The notes below the pieces were generated by a model. The model was not told where the DNA came from. It ran no database searches and worked only from the letters and a program-made list of their open reading frames with translations. DNA of 64,000 nt. Source: Flavobacterium panici. Lineage in GTDB: Bacteria > Bacteroidota > Bacteroidia > Flavobacteriales > Flavobacteriaceae. The stretch's first letter is position 1. Every line of letters begins with the position of its first letter. The translations under genes and the position numbers were made by a program. The stretch covers positions 1-64,000 of the forward strand of contig NZ_CAIJDE010000033.1 in assembly GCF_903819335.1 (NCBI RefSeq), written 5' to 3'. Shown here one piece after another: positions 17,797 through 26,308 of this stretch.

Positions 17797-18744
17797 TTAT
17801 ATTTTTTTAAGAATCTTTTGTAAAACTAATTGTGCTGAATACGTTCTATTATTAGCTTGTTCGATTACGATTGAATTTTCCCCGTCTAAAACTTCGTCGC
17901 TTACAATTACGTTACGACGAACTGGAAGACAGTGCATGAATTTTCCGTTGTTGGTTAAAGCCATTTTTTCGGCTGTAACTGTCCAGTTTGGATCGCTGTT
18001 GGTTACTTTTCCGTAATCGTTGAAATTACTCCAGTTTTTTACATAAACGAAATCAGCATTTTCAAAAGCTTTGTTTTGATCGTATTCGATTTTGCTGTCT
18101 TTTGTTATTTCCGGACTTAGTTCGTAACCTTCCGGGTGTGTGATTACAAAATCCATGTCTTTTTGCATTTGCATCATTTCTACGAATGAATTCGCAACCG
18201 CCTGAGGCAAAGCTTTTGGATGTGGCGCCCAAGAAAGTACTACTTTGGGTTTGTGTTTCGTTTTGTGTTCTTCCATCGTAATAGCATCTGCTAAAGACTG
18301 TAATGGATGACGAACAGCACTTTCCATGTTTACAATTGGCACTGTTGCGTATTTCAAAAATCCTGAAATTACTGTTTCCTGATAATCTTTTTCTTTATCA
18401 ACTAAACCTGCAAAAGCACGGATTGCGATGATATCACAATATTGCGAAACTACTTCTGCCGCCTCTTTAATGTGTTCAGATGCGCCAGAATTCATCACGG
18501 CTCCATCTTCGAATTCTAATGTCCATCCTTCGTTGGTAAAATTCATTACCATAACGTTCATTCCTAAGTTTAAAGCCGCTTTTTGAGTACTCAAACGCGT
18601 TCTTAAACTCGGATTGAAGAATAACATTCCTAAGGTTTTGTTTTTACCTAATTTTTTATTTTTAAGCGGCTCTTTTTTGATCTTGATCGCACTTTTTACC
18701 CATTTTGATAATGAGTCTATGTCTTTTATTGAAATATAATTCAT
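17797..18744 (-). CDS. argF': N-acylornithine carbamoyltransferase (ArgF' type)
   Basis: This transcarbamylase makes N-acylcitrulline from carbamoyl phosphate and N-acetyl- or N-succinylornithine, the Bacteroidota variant of the arginine pathway. The 315-residue protein has FFNPSLRTRLST (42-53, carbamoyl-phosphate site), the HPLQSLAD motif and HCLPVRRNV near 275. The loop DGAVMNSGASEHIKEA at 80-95 aligns with the loop that sets acyl-group specificity. There Bacteroides SOTCase is reported to have Pro and Xanthomonas AOTCase Glu, whereas here Ser89 appears at that place, so acyl preference is uncertain. No ordinary OTC signature (substrate SMG loop) is seen. Confidence 0.9.
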   Translation of the reverse strand: MNYISIKDIDSLSKWVKSAIKIKKEPLKNKKLGKNKTLGMLFFNPSLRTRLSTQKAALNLGMNVMVMNFTNEGWTLEFEDGAVMNSGASEHIKEAAEVVSQYCDIIAIRAFAGLVDKEKDYQETVISGFLKYATVPIVNMESAVRHPLQSLADAITMEEHKTKHKPKVVLSWAPHPKALPQAVANSFVEMMQMQKDMDFVITHPEGYELSPEITKDSKIEYDQNKAFENADFVYVKNWSNFNDYGKVTNSDPNWTVTAEKMALTNNGKFMHCLPVRRNVIVSDEVLDGENSIVIEQANNRTYSAQLVLQKILKKI

Positions 18745-18769
18745 GTCTTTTTTGTTTAATTTAGATAAT

Positions 18770-18830
18770 ATGATAATTAGAAAATTGGATAATTGTGCAT
18801 TATCTGATTAACTAATTTTCTAATTGACTC
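18770..18830. repeat. AATTAGAAAATT inverted repeat in the argF'-proB gap
   Basis: GATAATTAGAAAATTGGATAAT on the left is complemented by ATTATC...AACTAATTTTCTAAT on the right, making an AT-rich hairpin that fills most of the gap. Confidence 0.5.
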
Positions 18831-18831
18831 A

Positions 18832-19593
18832 TTAGATTATTTTCGTAAACGGAATTTCGTCCTTTAATGCTTTTAGAATAAAATTATCATTTAATCCATT
18901 TACGATCCAGGTTTCTATATTTGCTGCTTTTGCAATTCCAGCTGCTTCTATTTTAGACTGCATTCCTCCTGTTCCGTGTGATGATTTTGATTCGCCGATT
19001 TCTTTTTCAAGCGTTTTTAAATCATTAACTAATTTTATCGTTTCCGGAATCTCATCGTGAATAGAATCTTTCGTATAAATTCCGTTTGTATTGGTTGCAA
19101 TAATCAGAATATCAACATTTAAAAGAACCGCCGTTAAAGCAGCTAATTTGTCATTATCTCCAAACCGAATCTCATCTGTGGCAACGGTATCGTTTTCATT
19201 GATAATCGGAATGTAATTGTTTTTAACCAATACATTAATGGTATTTACAATGTTCTTTTTTGTCTGCTCTTTTTCAAAATCAGAATAAGAAAGTAAACAC
19301 TGCGAAGTATTCAATCCTAAATCCTTAAAGTTTTCATTGTAAATCCGCATTAAATGTGGCTGTCCGATTGAAGCCAAAGCTTGCTTTACAAAAACATCTT
19401 TATCTTGATTATCCAGTTTTACAAATTGCTTCGCTGCCGCAATTGCTCCTGAACTTACGATGATAAACTCATATTCTTCGTTTAAAGCCGCAATCTGTAT
19501 TCCGAGGTCTTCAATCTTTCCCCGCGAAATATGATTGGTTTCTTTGGTTAAAGTATTACTTCCTATTTTTAATAAAATCCGTTTTTTTGCCAT
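18832..19593 (-). CDS. proB: glutamate 5-kinase, short form lacking PUA domain
   Basis: ProB phosphorylates glutamate for proline synthesis. From ATG 19593 the protein is 253 residues and contains the whole amino-acid-kinase domain: LKIGSNTLT at the N-terminus, IIVSSGAIAA, NENDTVATDEIRFGDND for glutamate and Mg, and GTGGMQSKIEAA. It ends after the kinase domain and lacks the C-terminal PUA domain of the E. coli enzyme. A GTG six codons upstream sits in a repeat and is a poorer start. It lies next to proA but with a repeat-filled 210-bp gap between them. Confidence 0.94.
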   Translation of the reverse strand: MAKKRILLKIGSNTLTKETNHISRGKIEDLGIQIAALNEEYEFIIVSSGAIAAAKQFVKLDNQDKDVFVKQALASIGQPHLMRIYNENFKDLGLNTSQCLLSYSDFEKEQTKKNIVNTINVLVKNNYIPIINENDTVATDEIRFGDNDKLAALTAVLLNVDILIIATNTNGIYTKDSIHDEIPETIKLVNDLKTLEKEIGESKSSHGTGGMQSKIEAAGIAKAANIETWIVNGLNDNFILKALKDEIPFTKII

Positions 19594-19601
19594 GTCTTTT
19601 G

Positions 19602-19803
19602 TTTTTGCCACGAAGGCGCTAAGGCACTAAGTTATTTTTAACGCAAAGGCGCAAGGTTTTTTTTATATTTTTTTTGTTTACAAACGCTAAGTTAGCAAAG
19701 CTTTATATATAGTTAAATTCCAAAAAATAAATTCCAAATTCCAATAATCTGAAATCAAAAATCGTTAATCATCAATCTAAAATCTGAACTCTAAAATCTA
19801 AAA
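19602..19803. repeat. word-like repeats in the proB-proA gap
   Basis: The gap is made of GCCACGAAGGCGCTAAGG, ACGCAAAGGCGCAAGG, AAATTCCAAAAAATAAATTCC and TCTAAAATCTGAACTCTAAA words. They are short-period, near-identical words rather than coding sequence. No gene is seen. Confidence 0.5.
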
Positions 19804-20997
19804 TTATCGTATCTGCCCTTCTCCGTACACGTACCATTTATTGGTTACGAGATGTTGAAGGCCTATTGGTCCTCTTTGATGCAATTTATCTGTGCTTATC
19901 GCTAATTCTCCTCCTAAACCAAATTGACCGCCATCTGTGAATCTTGTTGATGCATTTTGGTAAACTGCGGCTGCGTCTATCACTTCCATAAATTGCTGAG
20001 CAGCTTCGTTATCTCTTGAAATAATTGCTGCCGAATGTCCACCGCAATATTTATTGATCATTTCGATCGCATTTTCCTGAGAATCGATGGTCCCAATTAC
20101 GATTTTATAATCTAAAAATTCTTCGTACCAAATATCTTCGTTTTGAAGTGTTTTGGTATTTTCGAAATTTGCTAAAGATTTATCTACAATAACTTCCACT
20201 TTTGCTTCAATTAAAGCTTCAATCAACATTGCTGTGAAACCTTCAAAATTTGGTAGTTTAGAATCTATTAAAACTTTATCCAAAGCATTACAGGCCGAAA
20301 TTTTAGCAGTTTTAGCATTTAGAATTACTTTTAAAGCTAAATCTGTATCTGCTTTTTCATGAACGTAAACAAAATTATTTCCTCGTCCGCTTACAATTAC
20401 GGGACAAGTGGCGTGTGCTTTTACAAACTCAATTAATTTTTCTCCGCCCCTTGGAACTATTAAATCGACTTTTTGATTTGGTTTTTCTAAAAAAGCCTGC
20501 GTTTCTGTTCTGTTATAATTCAGATATTCAACCCAGTCTTTTGAAACTCCGTTTTCTTCTAAAGCTTTGTGCCAAAGACTTACGATTTTCAAATTTGATT
20601 TTAAAGATTCTTTTCCTCCTTTTAATAAAATCTTGTTTCCGGATTTAAAAGCGATTCCACCAGCTTCTATTGTAACATCTGGACGAGATTCATAAATGAT
20701 TAAAATCGTTCCGAAAGCGGCTGTTTTATTTATGACTTTTATTCCATTATCATGAGTAAAATGAAAACGCTCAACGCCAACGGGATCTTCTTGTGAAGCC
20801 AATTGGTTTAATGATAAAATCATTTCGTCGACTTTTTTATCATCTACTTTTAGGCGTTCTTCCATCGCTAAATCGGAACCGTCGTAATCGGCAAGATCTT
20901 CCTGATTGGTCAAGATAATCTGACTCCGCTCCTGCTCGACCATCTTTGCCATAGATCGCAAAACCAGATTGCGTTTTTCAATTGATAATGGATTCAT
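19804..20997 (-). CDS. proA: glutamate-5-semialdehyde dehydrogenase
   Basis: ProA reduces glutamyl 5-phosphate to glutamate 5-semialdehyde with NADPH. The 397-residue protein has the ProA blocks IYESRPDVTIEAGG, GNKILLKGGKE, LIVPRGGEKLI and the catalytic Cys in KISACNALDKVL, plus FTDGGQFGLGGE near the C-terminus. Length is close to the usual size (about 410). It works directly after ProB; the pair inside the arginine cluster suggests shared control of the two glutamate-derived pathways. Confidence 0.96.
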   Translation of the reverse strand: MNPLSIEKRNLVLRSMAKMVEQERSQIILTNQEDLADYDGSDLAMEERLKVDDKKVDEMILSLNQLASQEDPVGVERFHFTHDNGIKVINKTAAFGTILIIYESRPDVTIEAGGIAFKSGNKILLKGGKESLKSNLKIVSLWHKALEENGVSKDWVEYLNYNRTETQAFLEKPNQKVDLIVPRGGEKLIEFVKAHATCPVIVSGRGNNFVYVHEKADTDLALKVILNAKTAKISACNALDKVLIDSKLPNFEGFTAMLIEALIEAKVEVIVDKSLANFENTKTLQNEDIWYEEFLDYKIVIGTIDSQENAIEMINKYCGGHSAAIISRDNEAAQQFMEVIDAAAVYQNASTRFTDGGQFGLGGELAISTDKLHQRGPIGLQHLVTNKWYVYGEGQIR

Positions 20998-21037
20998 AAT
21001 TATAGTTGGTAGTTTTTAGAAATTATTATTAAACAAT

Positions 21038-21502
21038 CTACTTAACATTATTAAGAGCAGGATTATTTTTATCCTCCAATGACCAAATACCTTTCTTATC
21101 TGTTTTTGCATAATATTGAATCTGATCAACAAATCCATTCCTAAGCTGTTTCTCATTTATCCATGCAAGCCCATTAGCTATTAAATCTTCATATACTGAT
21201 TTATTATCACCATACATCAGCCATGCATAAACTTTATTGCTTTCCCTACTGTTTACTCTAACCAAGACTTCTAAATTTAAATATTCTTTCGATAAAAATT
21301 CATTTGTTTCTTTATAGAATAACTGTTTTATTGAAGGTGTCTTAACTCCAGCCAAATAAACTTTATGGAGTTTATTTTTTTTATCTTTAATAAGAATGAC
21401 ATTATTTTCAAGTATTTTAACAACTTTACCTTTGTATTGATCTTGAGCAATTGACTTAGCTGAAAATAAAACAAAAATCAGTGTAATGATAATTTTCTTC
21501 AT
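21038..21502 (-). CDS. secreted SNase-fold protein, probably catalytically inactive
   Basis: The 154-residue protein has a signal peptide (cleaved after SAKSIAQ) and then a thermonuclease-like OB fold: KGKVVKILENNVILI, VYLAGVKTPS, then VYAWLMYGDNKSVYEDLIANGLAWI. By eye it aligns with staphylococcal nuclease, but the places of Arg35, Asp40, Glu43 and Arg87 appear to hold Tyr, Lys, Ser and Tyr. It is therefore probably a non-catalytic, periplasmic ligand-binding version. It lies between argD and proA with short gaps, so it is probably co-transcribed; no link with arginine synthesis is known to me. Confidence 0.7.
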   Translation of the reverse strand: MKKIIITLIFVLFSAKSIAQDQYKGKVVKILENNVILIKDKKNKLHKVYLAGVKTPSIKQLFYKETNEFLSKEYLNLEVLVRVNSRESNKVYAWLMYGDNKSVYEDLIANGLAWINEKQLRNGFVDQIQYYAKTDKKGIWSLEDKNNPALNNVK

Positions 21503-21536
21503 TTTGGTGTTTTTAATTAAAATACCTTTAACATTA

Positions 21537-22676
21537 TTAGGCTTTAAGTTCTTCCAAACTTTCTTTTAAAGCTTTTACAAACGTATCAATATCAGCTTTT
21601 TTCACAGTTAATGGAGGTAAAATTCTAAGCAGATTTTTGTTGTTTGCGCTTCCTGTAAAAATGTGTTTTTCGATGATTAATTTCTTTCTTAAAGCGGCAA
21701 CATCAAAATCAAATTCTACTCCAAGCATTAATCCTTTTCCTTTTACTTGTTTAATGCCTTCAACTTCTTTGATTTTCTCTAAGAAATATTCATAAACTTC
21801 ATTTACATTTTTTTGTAAATCAAGTTTTTCAATTACATCAAGAACTGCAATTCCTGCCGCACAAGATAAATGGCTTCCGCCGAAAGTTGTCCCTAATAAT
21901 CCGAAACTTGCTTCGAATTTTGGAGAAATTAAAATCGCCCCAACCGGAAATCCGTTCCCCATTCCTTTTGCTACTGAAATAATATCAGCGTTGATTCCGT
22001 GATGTTGAAACGCAAAGAATTTCCCGCTTCTTCCATATCCTGATTGTACTTCATCTAAAATCAAAACAACATCGTGTTTTTTACATGCTTTTTCTAGCGC
22101 TTGAAAAAATTCAGTTGTTCCCTGGTCTAAACCTCCAACTCCCTGAATTCCTTCGATAATTACTGCTGTAACATCGCCTTTAGCCAATTCAGCTTCAACT
22201 AAATCGATTTGATTTAAAGGTAAAAAAGTAACTTCCTGCTGTGCATTTAATGGCGCAACAATCTTTTTGTTATCTGTAACGGCAACTGCCGCAGAAGTTC
22301 TTCCGTGGAAAGAATTATCAAAAGCAACGACTCTTGATTTTCCGTTATGGAAAGACGCTAATTTTAAAGCATTTTCATTGGCTTCGGCACCAGAACTGCA
22401 TAAAAATAATTCGTAATCTTCTAAACCAGAAAGTTTTCCTAATTTCTGTGCTAATTCAACCTGTAAAGGATTCTGAATCGCATTCGAATAAAATCCTAAA
22501 TGGTCTAATTGATTCTTCAATTTTGCTACATAATCCGGCTGTGTGTGTCCGATAGAAATCACACCATGTCCACTGTATAAATCTAAATATTCTACTCCTT
22601 TATCATCAATAATGGTACAATCGACTGCTTTTACTGGAGTTATGTTGTATAATGGGTAAACGTTGAATAAGTTCAT
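21537..22676 (-). CDS. argD: N-acylornithine aminotransferase
   Basis: ArgD is a PLP class-III aminotransferase that makes N-acylornithine from N-acylglutamate semialdehyde and glutamate. The 379-residue cytosolic protein has SSGAEANENALKLA, the LDEVQSGYGRSGK PLP-binding aspartate block and the Schiff-base lysine in SVAKGMGNGFP. Length is family-typical. It lies between argC upstream and the SNase-fold gene downstream on the same strand. Confidence 0.94.
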   Translation of the reverse strand: MNLFNVYPLYNITPVKAVDCTIIDDKGVEYLDLYSGHGVISIGHTQPDYVAKLKNQLDHLGFYSNAIQNPLQVELAQKLGKLSGLEDYELFLCSSGAEANENALKLASFHNGKSRVVAFDNSFHGRTSAAVAVTDNKKIVAPLNAQQEVTFLPLNQIDLVEAELAKGDVTAVIIEGIQGVGGLDQGTTEFFQALEKACKKHDVVLILDEVQSGYGRSGKFFAFQHHGINADIISVAKGMGNGFPVGAILISPKFEASFGLLGTTFGGSHLSCAAGIAVLDVIEKLDLQKNVNEVYEYFLEKIKEVEGIKQVKGKGLMLGVEFDFDVAALRKKLIIEKHIFTGSANNKNLLRILPPLTVKKADIDTFVKALKESLEELKA

Positions 22677-22697
22677 TTTTGTTTTTTGTTTATTTTG

Positions 22698-22760
22698 TTT
22701 CAGGTTTCAAGTTTCAGGTTACGTACAGAACGTGAAACCTGAAACTTAAAACTTGAAACT
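22698..22760. repeat. GTTTCAAGTTTCAGGTT inverted repeat in the argC-argD gap
   Basis: AAGTTTCAGGTTACGT on the left is complemented by ACGTGAAACCTGAAACTT on the right, followed by more AAACTTGAAAC words. Related words recur at 26585-26614. The element forms a hairpin in the gap between two arginine genes. Confidence 0.6.
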
Positions 22761-22764
22761 ATTA

Positions 22765-23742
22765 TTAAAATCCGCTTGGTCTCAAATTTAAACCTGTCGT
22801 TTCTTCTAAACCGAACATTAAATTCATGTTTTGAATTGCTTGTCCTGAAGCACCTTTGGTTAAATTATCTATAATTGATGTTATGAGAACCCGGTTTCCT
22901 TTTTTCAATAAACTAATGATACATTTGTTCGTTTGCACCACTTGTTTCAGGTTAATGTTTGTTGTAGTAATGGTTACAAAAGTTTCATTTTTATAGAAAT
23001 CATCGTATTTCTCTACTAATTGTTCCAAACTATCATCACATAATGTATATAAAGTTGCAAAAATTCCTCTTGGAAAATCTCCTCTGTTCGGAATAAAAAG
23101 CAACTCGCTTTCGAAATCGTCCTGCAGCTGAACCAAACTTTCTGAAATTTCACCTAAATGCTGGTGTTCAAAAGCTTTATAATGCGACATATTGTTGTTT
23201 CTCCAGCTGAAATGAGACGTTTCTGAAAGTCCAACTCCTGCACCAGTACTTCCGGTTGTAGCATTAATATGAACATCATTATTTAGCATATTATGTTCTG
23301 CTAATGGCAACAAAGCCAATTGTATAGCTGTTGCAAAACAACCTGGATTTGCAACGTAATTTGCTTTTTTAATTTCTGCTTTGTTCAATTCAGGCAATCC
23401 GTAAACAAAATCTTTTCCTTGAAAATGGGCATCTTTATTCAATCTAAAATCATTTCCTAAATCGATAATTTTAGTGTGGTTTGCAAATGCGTTTTGCTGC
23501 AAAAACGAAATTGATTTTCCGTGACCTAAACATAAAAATACCACATTTACGTCAGGATTTATTATATCCGTAAAATTCATTTCGATATCACCCATCAAAT
23601 CGTGGTGCGCCACAGAAAGTGGTTTTCCAGCATTTGTTGTACTGTAAACAAAATCGATGTTTACTTTTGGATGATACATTAAAATTCTGATGAGTTCTCC
23701 GGCTGTGTAACCCGAACCACCAATTATTCCGACATTAATCAT
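22765..23742 (-). CDS. argC: N-acyl-gamma-glutamyl-phosphate reductase
   Basis: ArgC reduces N-acylglutamyl phosphate to the semialdehyde with NADPH. The 325-residue protein has the NAD(P) motif GIIGGSGYTAGEL at the N-terminus, the catalytic Cys in NPGCFATAIQ and the HINATTGSTGAGVGLSE block of the dehydrogenase domain. It follows argG after a small lipoprotein gene. Confidence 0.95.
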   Translation of the reverse strand: MINVGIIGGSGYTAGELIRILMYHPKVNIDFVYSTTNAGKPLSVAHHDLMGDIEMNFTDIINPDVNVVFLCLGHGKSISFLQQNAFANHTKIIDLGNDFRLNKDAHFQGKDFVYGLPELNKAEIKKANYVANPGCFATAIQLALLPLAEHNMLNNDVHINATTGSTGAGVGLSETSHFSWRNNNMSHYKAFEHQHLGEISESLVQLQDDFESELLFIPNRGDFPRGIFATLYTLCDDSLEQLVEKYDDFYKNETFVTITTTNINLKQVVQTNKCIISLLKKGNRVLITSIIDNLTKGASGQAIQNMNLMFGLEETTGLNLRPSGF

Positions 23743-23781
23743 AATTTTATTTTTTTAGATTCTCGAGAGAAACTTTTATTT

Positions 23782-24183
23782 TTAATCCTCAACAATATTG
23801 AACTTAACGGATACAAATTTTATTGATTTTATTATTCCTACATTAATATTATGAGGTTCTTCAACATTATAAATCTCTGTAAAACTTGAATTTGCTGCAA
23901 TTTCAATATATGGAGGAACTCTTTTTATCGGAGTTAGTATTAACCCATCAGAATTTATTGTGATGTTAGAAACTCCTTTAATTGCAACATTATTCGGATT
24001 TGTATACTTAATTTCATAGTGAAGTTTAGACGAATTATTTCCTGTATCAGATGTATATTCAAATAATAAAACTTCAGAGGTAATGTCTTTTAAAGTTTCT
24101 TTTTCAGTTTTTTTGTCATTATCACTTTCGCATGCAAAAAATAATAGAAGAAATGGAAGTAAAAAGAATATTTTTGTTTTCAT
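23782..24183 (-). CDS. small lipoprotein embedded in the arginine cluster
   Basis: The 133-residue protein has a lipoprotein signal ending LLLFFACESDND (lipidated Cys18) and a beta-rich domain (YEIKYTNPNNVAIKG, then FTEIYNVEEP). I recognise no named family. It lies 39 bp beyond argC's start and 41 bp beyond argG's stop, on the same strand, so it is probably co-transcribed. A structural role as a late-embryogenesis-like or Ig-like domain is possible but not shown. Confidence 0.75.
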   Translation of the reverse strand: MKTKIFFLLPFLLLFFACESDNDKKTEKETLKDITSEVLLFEYTSDTGNNSSKLHYEIKYTNPNNVAIKGVSNITINSDGLILTPIKRVPPYIEIAANSSFTEIYNVEEPHNINVGIIKSIKFVSVKFNIVED

Positions 24184-24224
24184 AAATTAAATTTTATTAT
24201 TTAAATATAAACGATAACAACTAA

Positions 24225-25418
24225 TTAGTCATGATCTAATTGATTTACAGATGAAAATATGTTTTGTGCATTTCCAAGAATCTTAATAAATCCTTTTGCA
24301 TCATCAGATGTCCATGCATTGTTCATTTCTCCGTATTGACCAAAACCTGTGTTCATCAAATCATTTTTAGATTCGATTCCGTCAAGTGAAAAATGATATG
24401 GTTTTAATGAAACCGTTACAGTTCCATTTACTGTTTTTTGTGTGTCTTGCAGGAAAGTTTCAATGTTTCTCATCACCGGATCTAAGAACTGACCTTCGTG
24501 AAATAACATTCCGTACCAGTTTCCTAGTTGTTCTTTCCAGTATTGCTGCCATTTCCCAAGAGTATGTTTCTCTAATAAATGGTGCGCTTTGATAATAATT
24601 AACGGTGCAGCTGCTTCAAAACCCACTCTTCCTTTAATTCCAATAATAGTATCTCCAACGTGAATATCTCTACCAATTGCGTAAGCATTCGCCAGTTTTT
24701 CAAGAGCAACAATATTATTTGATGGTTTATCTGTTTTTCCGTTTATTCCAACTAATTCCCCTTGCTCAAAATGCAACGTTACTTTTTCTTCGCCTTCTTT
24801 TTTCAATTGAGATGGATAAGCTTCACTTGGCAATGGCTGACCAGAAGTTAAAGTTTCCTTTCCTCCTACGCTTGTTCCCCAAAGTCCTTTATTGATAGAA
24901 TATTGTGCTTTTTCCCAAGAATAGTGAACTCCGTTTTTAGATAAATAATCTACTTCTTCTTGTCTTGAAAGTTTTAAATCTCTAATTGGTGTAATGATTT
25001 CGATTTCCGGCGCAATGGTTTGGAAAATTAAATCAAAACGAATTTGATCATTTCCTGCACCTGTACTTCCGTGTGCGATAGCGCTTGCTCCTACTTTTTT
25101 AGCATATTTTATAGCTTCAATTGCTTGAAAAACACGTTCTGCACTTACTGATAATGGATATGTATTATTTTTTAATACGTTTCCGAAAATCAAATATTTT
25201 ATAGCTTTATCATAATATTTATCTACGATGGTAAGGTTTGCGTGTTGTGCGCTTCCTAATTCGTAAGCTCTTTTTTCAATGGCTGATAATTCTTCTGCGT
25301 CAAATCCTCCTGTATCTACCAATACAGTGTGAACTTCGTATCCTTTTTCATTTTTTAAATATTTCAAACAATACGAGGTATCTAATCCTCCGCTATAAGC
25401 TAATACTACTTTTTTCAT
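24225..25418 (-). CDS. argG: argininosuccinate synthase
   Basis: ArgG joins citrulline and aspartate with ATP to give argininosuccinate. The 397-residue protein has the PP-motif AYSGGLDTSYCLKYL at the N-terminus, the AHGSTGAGNDQIRFD ATP/citrulline block and the EKAQYSINKGLWGTSVGG region. It is the second gene of the arginine operon after the acyltransferase, matching the Bacteroidota gene order I know. Confidence 0.97.
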   Translation of the reverse strand: MKKVVLAYSGGLDTSYCLKYLKNEKGYEVHTVLVDTGGFDAEELSAIEKRAYELGSAQHANLTIVDKYYDKAIKYLIFGNVLKNNTYPLSVSAERVFQAIEAIKYAKKVGASAIAHGSTGAGNDQIRFDLIFQTIAPEIEIITPIRDLKLSRQEEVDYLSKNGVHYSWEKAQYSINKGLWGTSVGGKETLTSGQPLPSEAYPSQLKKEGEEKVTLHFEQGELVGINGKTDKPSNNIVALEKLANAYAIGRDIHVGDTIIGIKGRVGFEAAAPLIIIKAHHLLEKHTLGKWQQYWKEQLGNWYGMLFHEGQFLDPVMRNIETFLQDTQKTVNGTVTVSLKPYHFSLDGIESKNDLMNTGFGQYGEMNNAWTSDDAKGFIKILGNAQNIFSSVNQLDHD

Positions 25419-25473
25419 TTTTTATAATTTTGGCCAATACTTTCGTATTTAGCAGTTTGAGATTTCTTTTTGG

Positions 25474-26121
25474 TTAAATTTTAAATAAAAAAACAAATGA
25501 CAATATTTTGTTTAAAAATAAAGCCTGTTTAATTTTTTTAAGTCTGCTTAAAACAGCCTCGTTAAAAGGATGTCTTGGCGGCGTTTTTTGTTTTTCTTTT
25601 GGGTCGTATAGCATTCCTGTGCAAAGACACATTTTGTTTTCTTTGCTTTGCAGGATTTGATAATTGGTACAAGTTTTACAACCTGACCAAAAACTTGGAT
25701 CTGTCGTTAATTCTGAGAAAGGAACGGGTTTATAACCTAATTCAGAATTGATTTTCATAACTGCCAAACCAGTTGTGATTCCGAATATTTTAGCGTCTGG
25801 ATATCTCTTCAAAGAGTAATCAAAAACTTTAGATTTTATCTTTTTTGCTAATCCTAAACTTCTGTAGTCAGGATGAACGATTAATCCGGAATGTGCCACA
25901 AATTTTCCGTGCTGCCAGCTTTCGATATAACAAAAACCTGCAAATTTTCCGTCTGCCAGAGCAATCATTGCATCACCATTCGACATTTTTTTCTGAATAT
26001 ACTCAGGAGTTCTTTTAGCAATCCCCGTACCTCTTAACAAGGCAGATGATTCTATCGTATCGCAAATTTCCTGTGCGAATTTGAAGTGTTCTTCCTGGGT
26101 AACAACAATAGAGATCTTCAT
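25474..26121 (-). CDS. GNAT acyltransferase, likely N-acylglutamate synthase
   Basis: First gene of the arginine cluster, a 215-residue protein with a GNAT fold: acyl-CoA loop HPDYRSLGLAKKIKS at about 84-97 and a C-terminal extension holding four cysteines (GCKTCTN and MCLCTG) that could bind a metal. No argA or argJ is in the window, and a homologous acyltransferase beside argG in Bacteroides has been proposed by genetics to be the N-acylglutamate synthase. That role is the best guess here. The ATG begins one base after the stop of a short upstream frame (26123-26308). Its leader is about 320 nt. Confidence 0.8.
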   Translation of the reverse strand: MKISIVVTQEEHFKFAQEICDTIESSALLRGTGIAKRTPEYIQKKMSNGDAMIALADGKFAGFCYIESWQHGKFVAHSGLIVHPDYRSLGLAKKIKSKVFDYSLKRYPDAKIFGITTGLAVMKINSELGYKPVPFSELTTDPSFWSGCKTCTNYQILQSKENKMCLCTGMLYDPKEKQKTPPRHPFNEAVLSRLKKIKQALFLNKILSFVFLFKI

Positions 26122-26122
26122 T

Positions 26123-26308
26123 TCAATAATTGAAGTTAGAGTTAAAAATTAAAGCATATTGTTTAGTTTGAAATCCAGAATTGAATCCAATAAAATTAAG
26201 CAAAATAGAAGTAACATCTTCAAAATCAAAAAGTTGATTAAGAAAGTTTACAAAATAATAAATACTTTTAGGATATGTTTGTCCAATGGACAAATTATGT
26301 GATTTCAA
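26123..26308 (-). CDS. possible 61-codon upstream ORF in the arginine leader
   Basis: ATG 26308 opens a frame whose TGA ends one base before the acyltransferase ATG (TGAaATG), an arrangement that would allow coupling. The product (starts MKSHNLSIGQTYPKS) is rich in Phe, Asn and Tyr, and its end (YALIFNSNFNY) looks like an outer-membrane beta-strand. I recognise no family; it may be a remnant or non-coding leader. Confidence 0.25.
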   Translation of the reverse strand: MKSHNLSIGQTYPKSIYYFVNFLNQLFDFEDVTSILLNFIGFNSGFQTKQYALIFNSNFNY

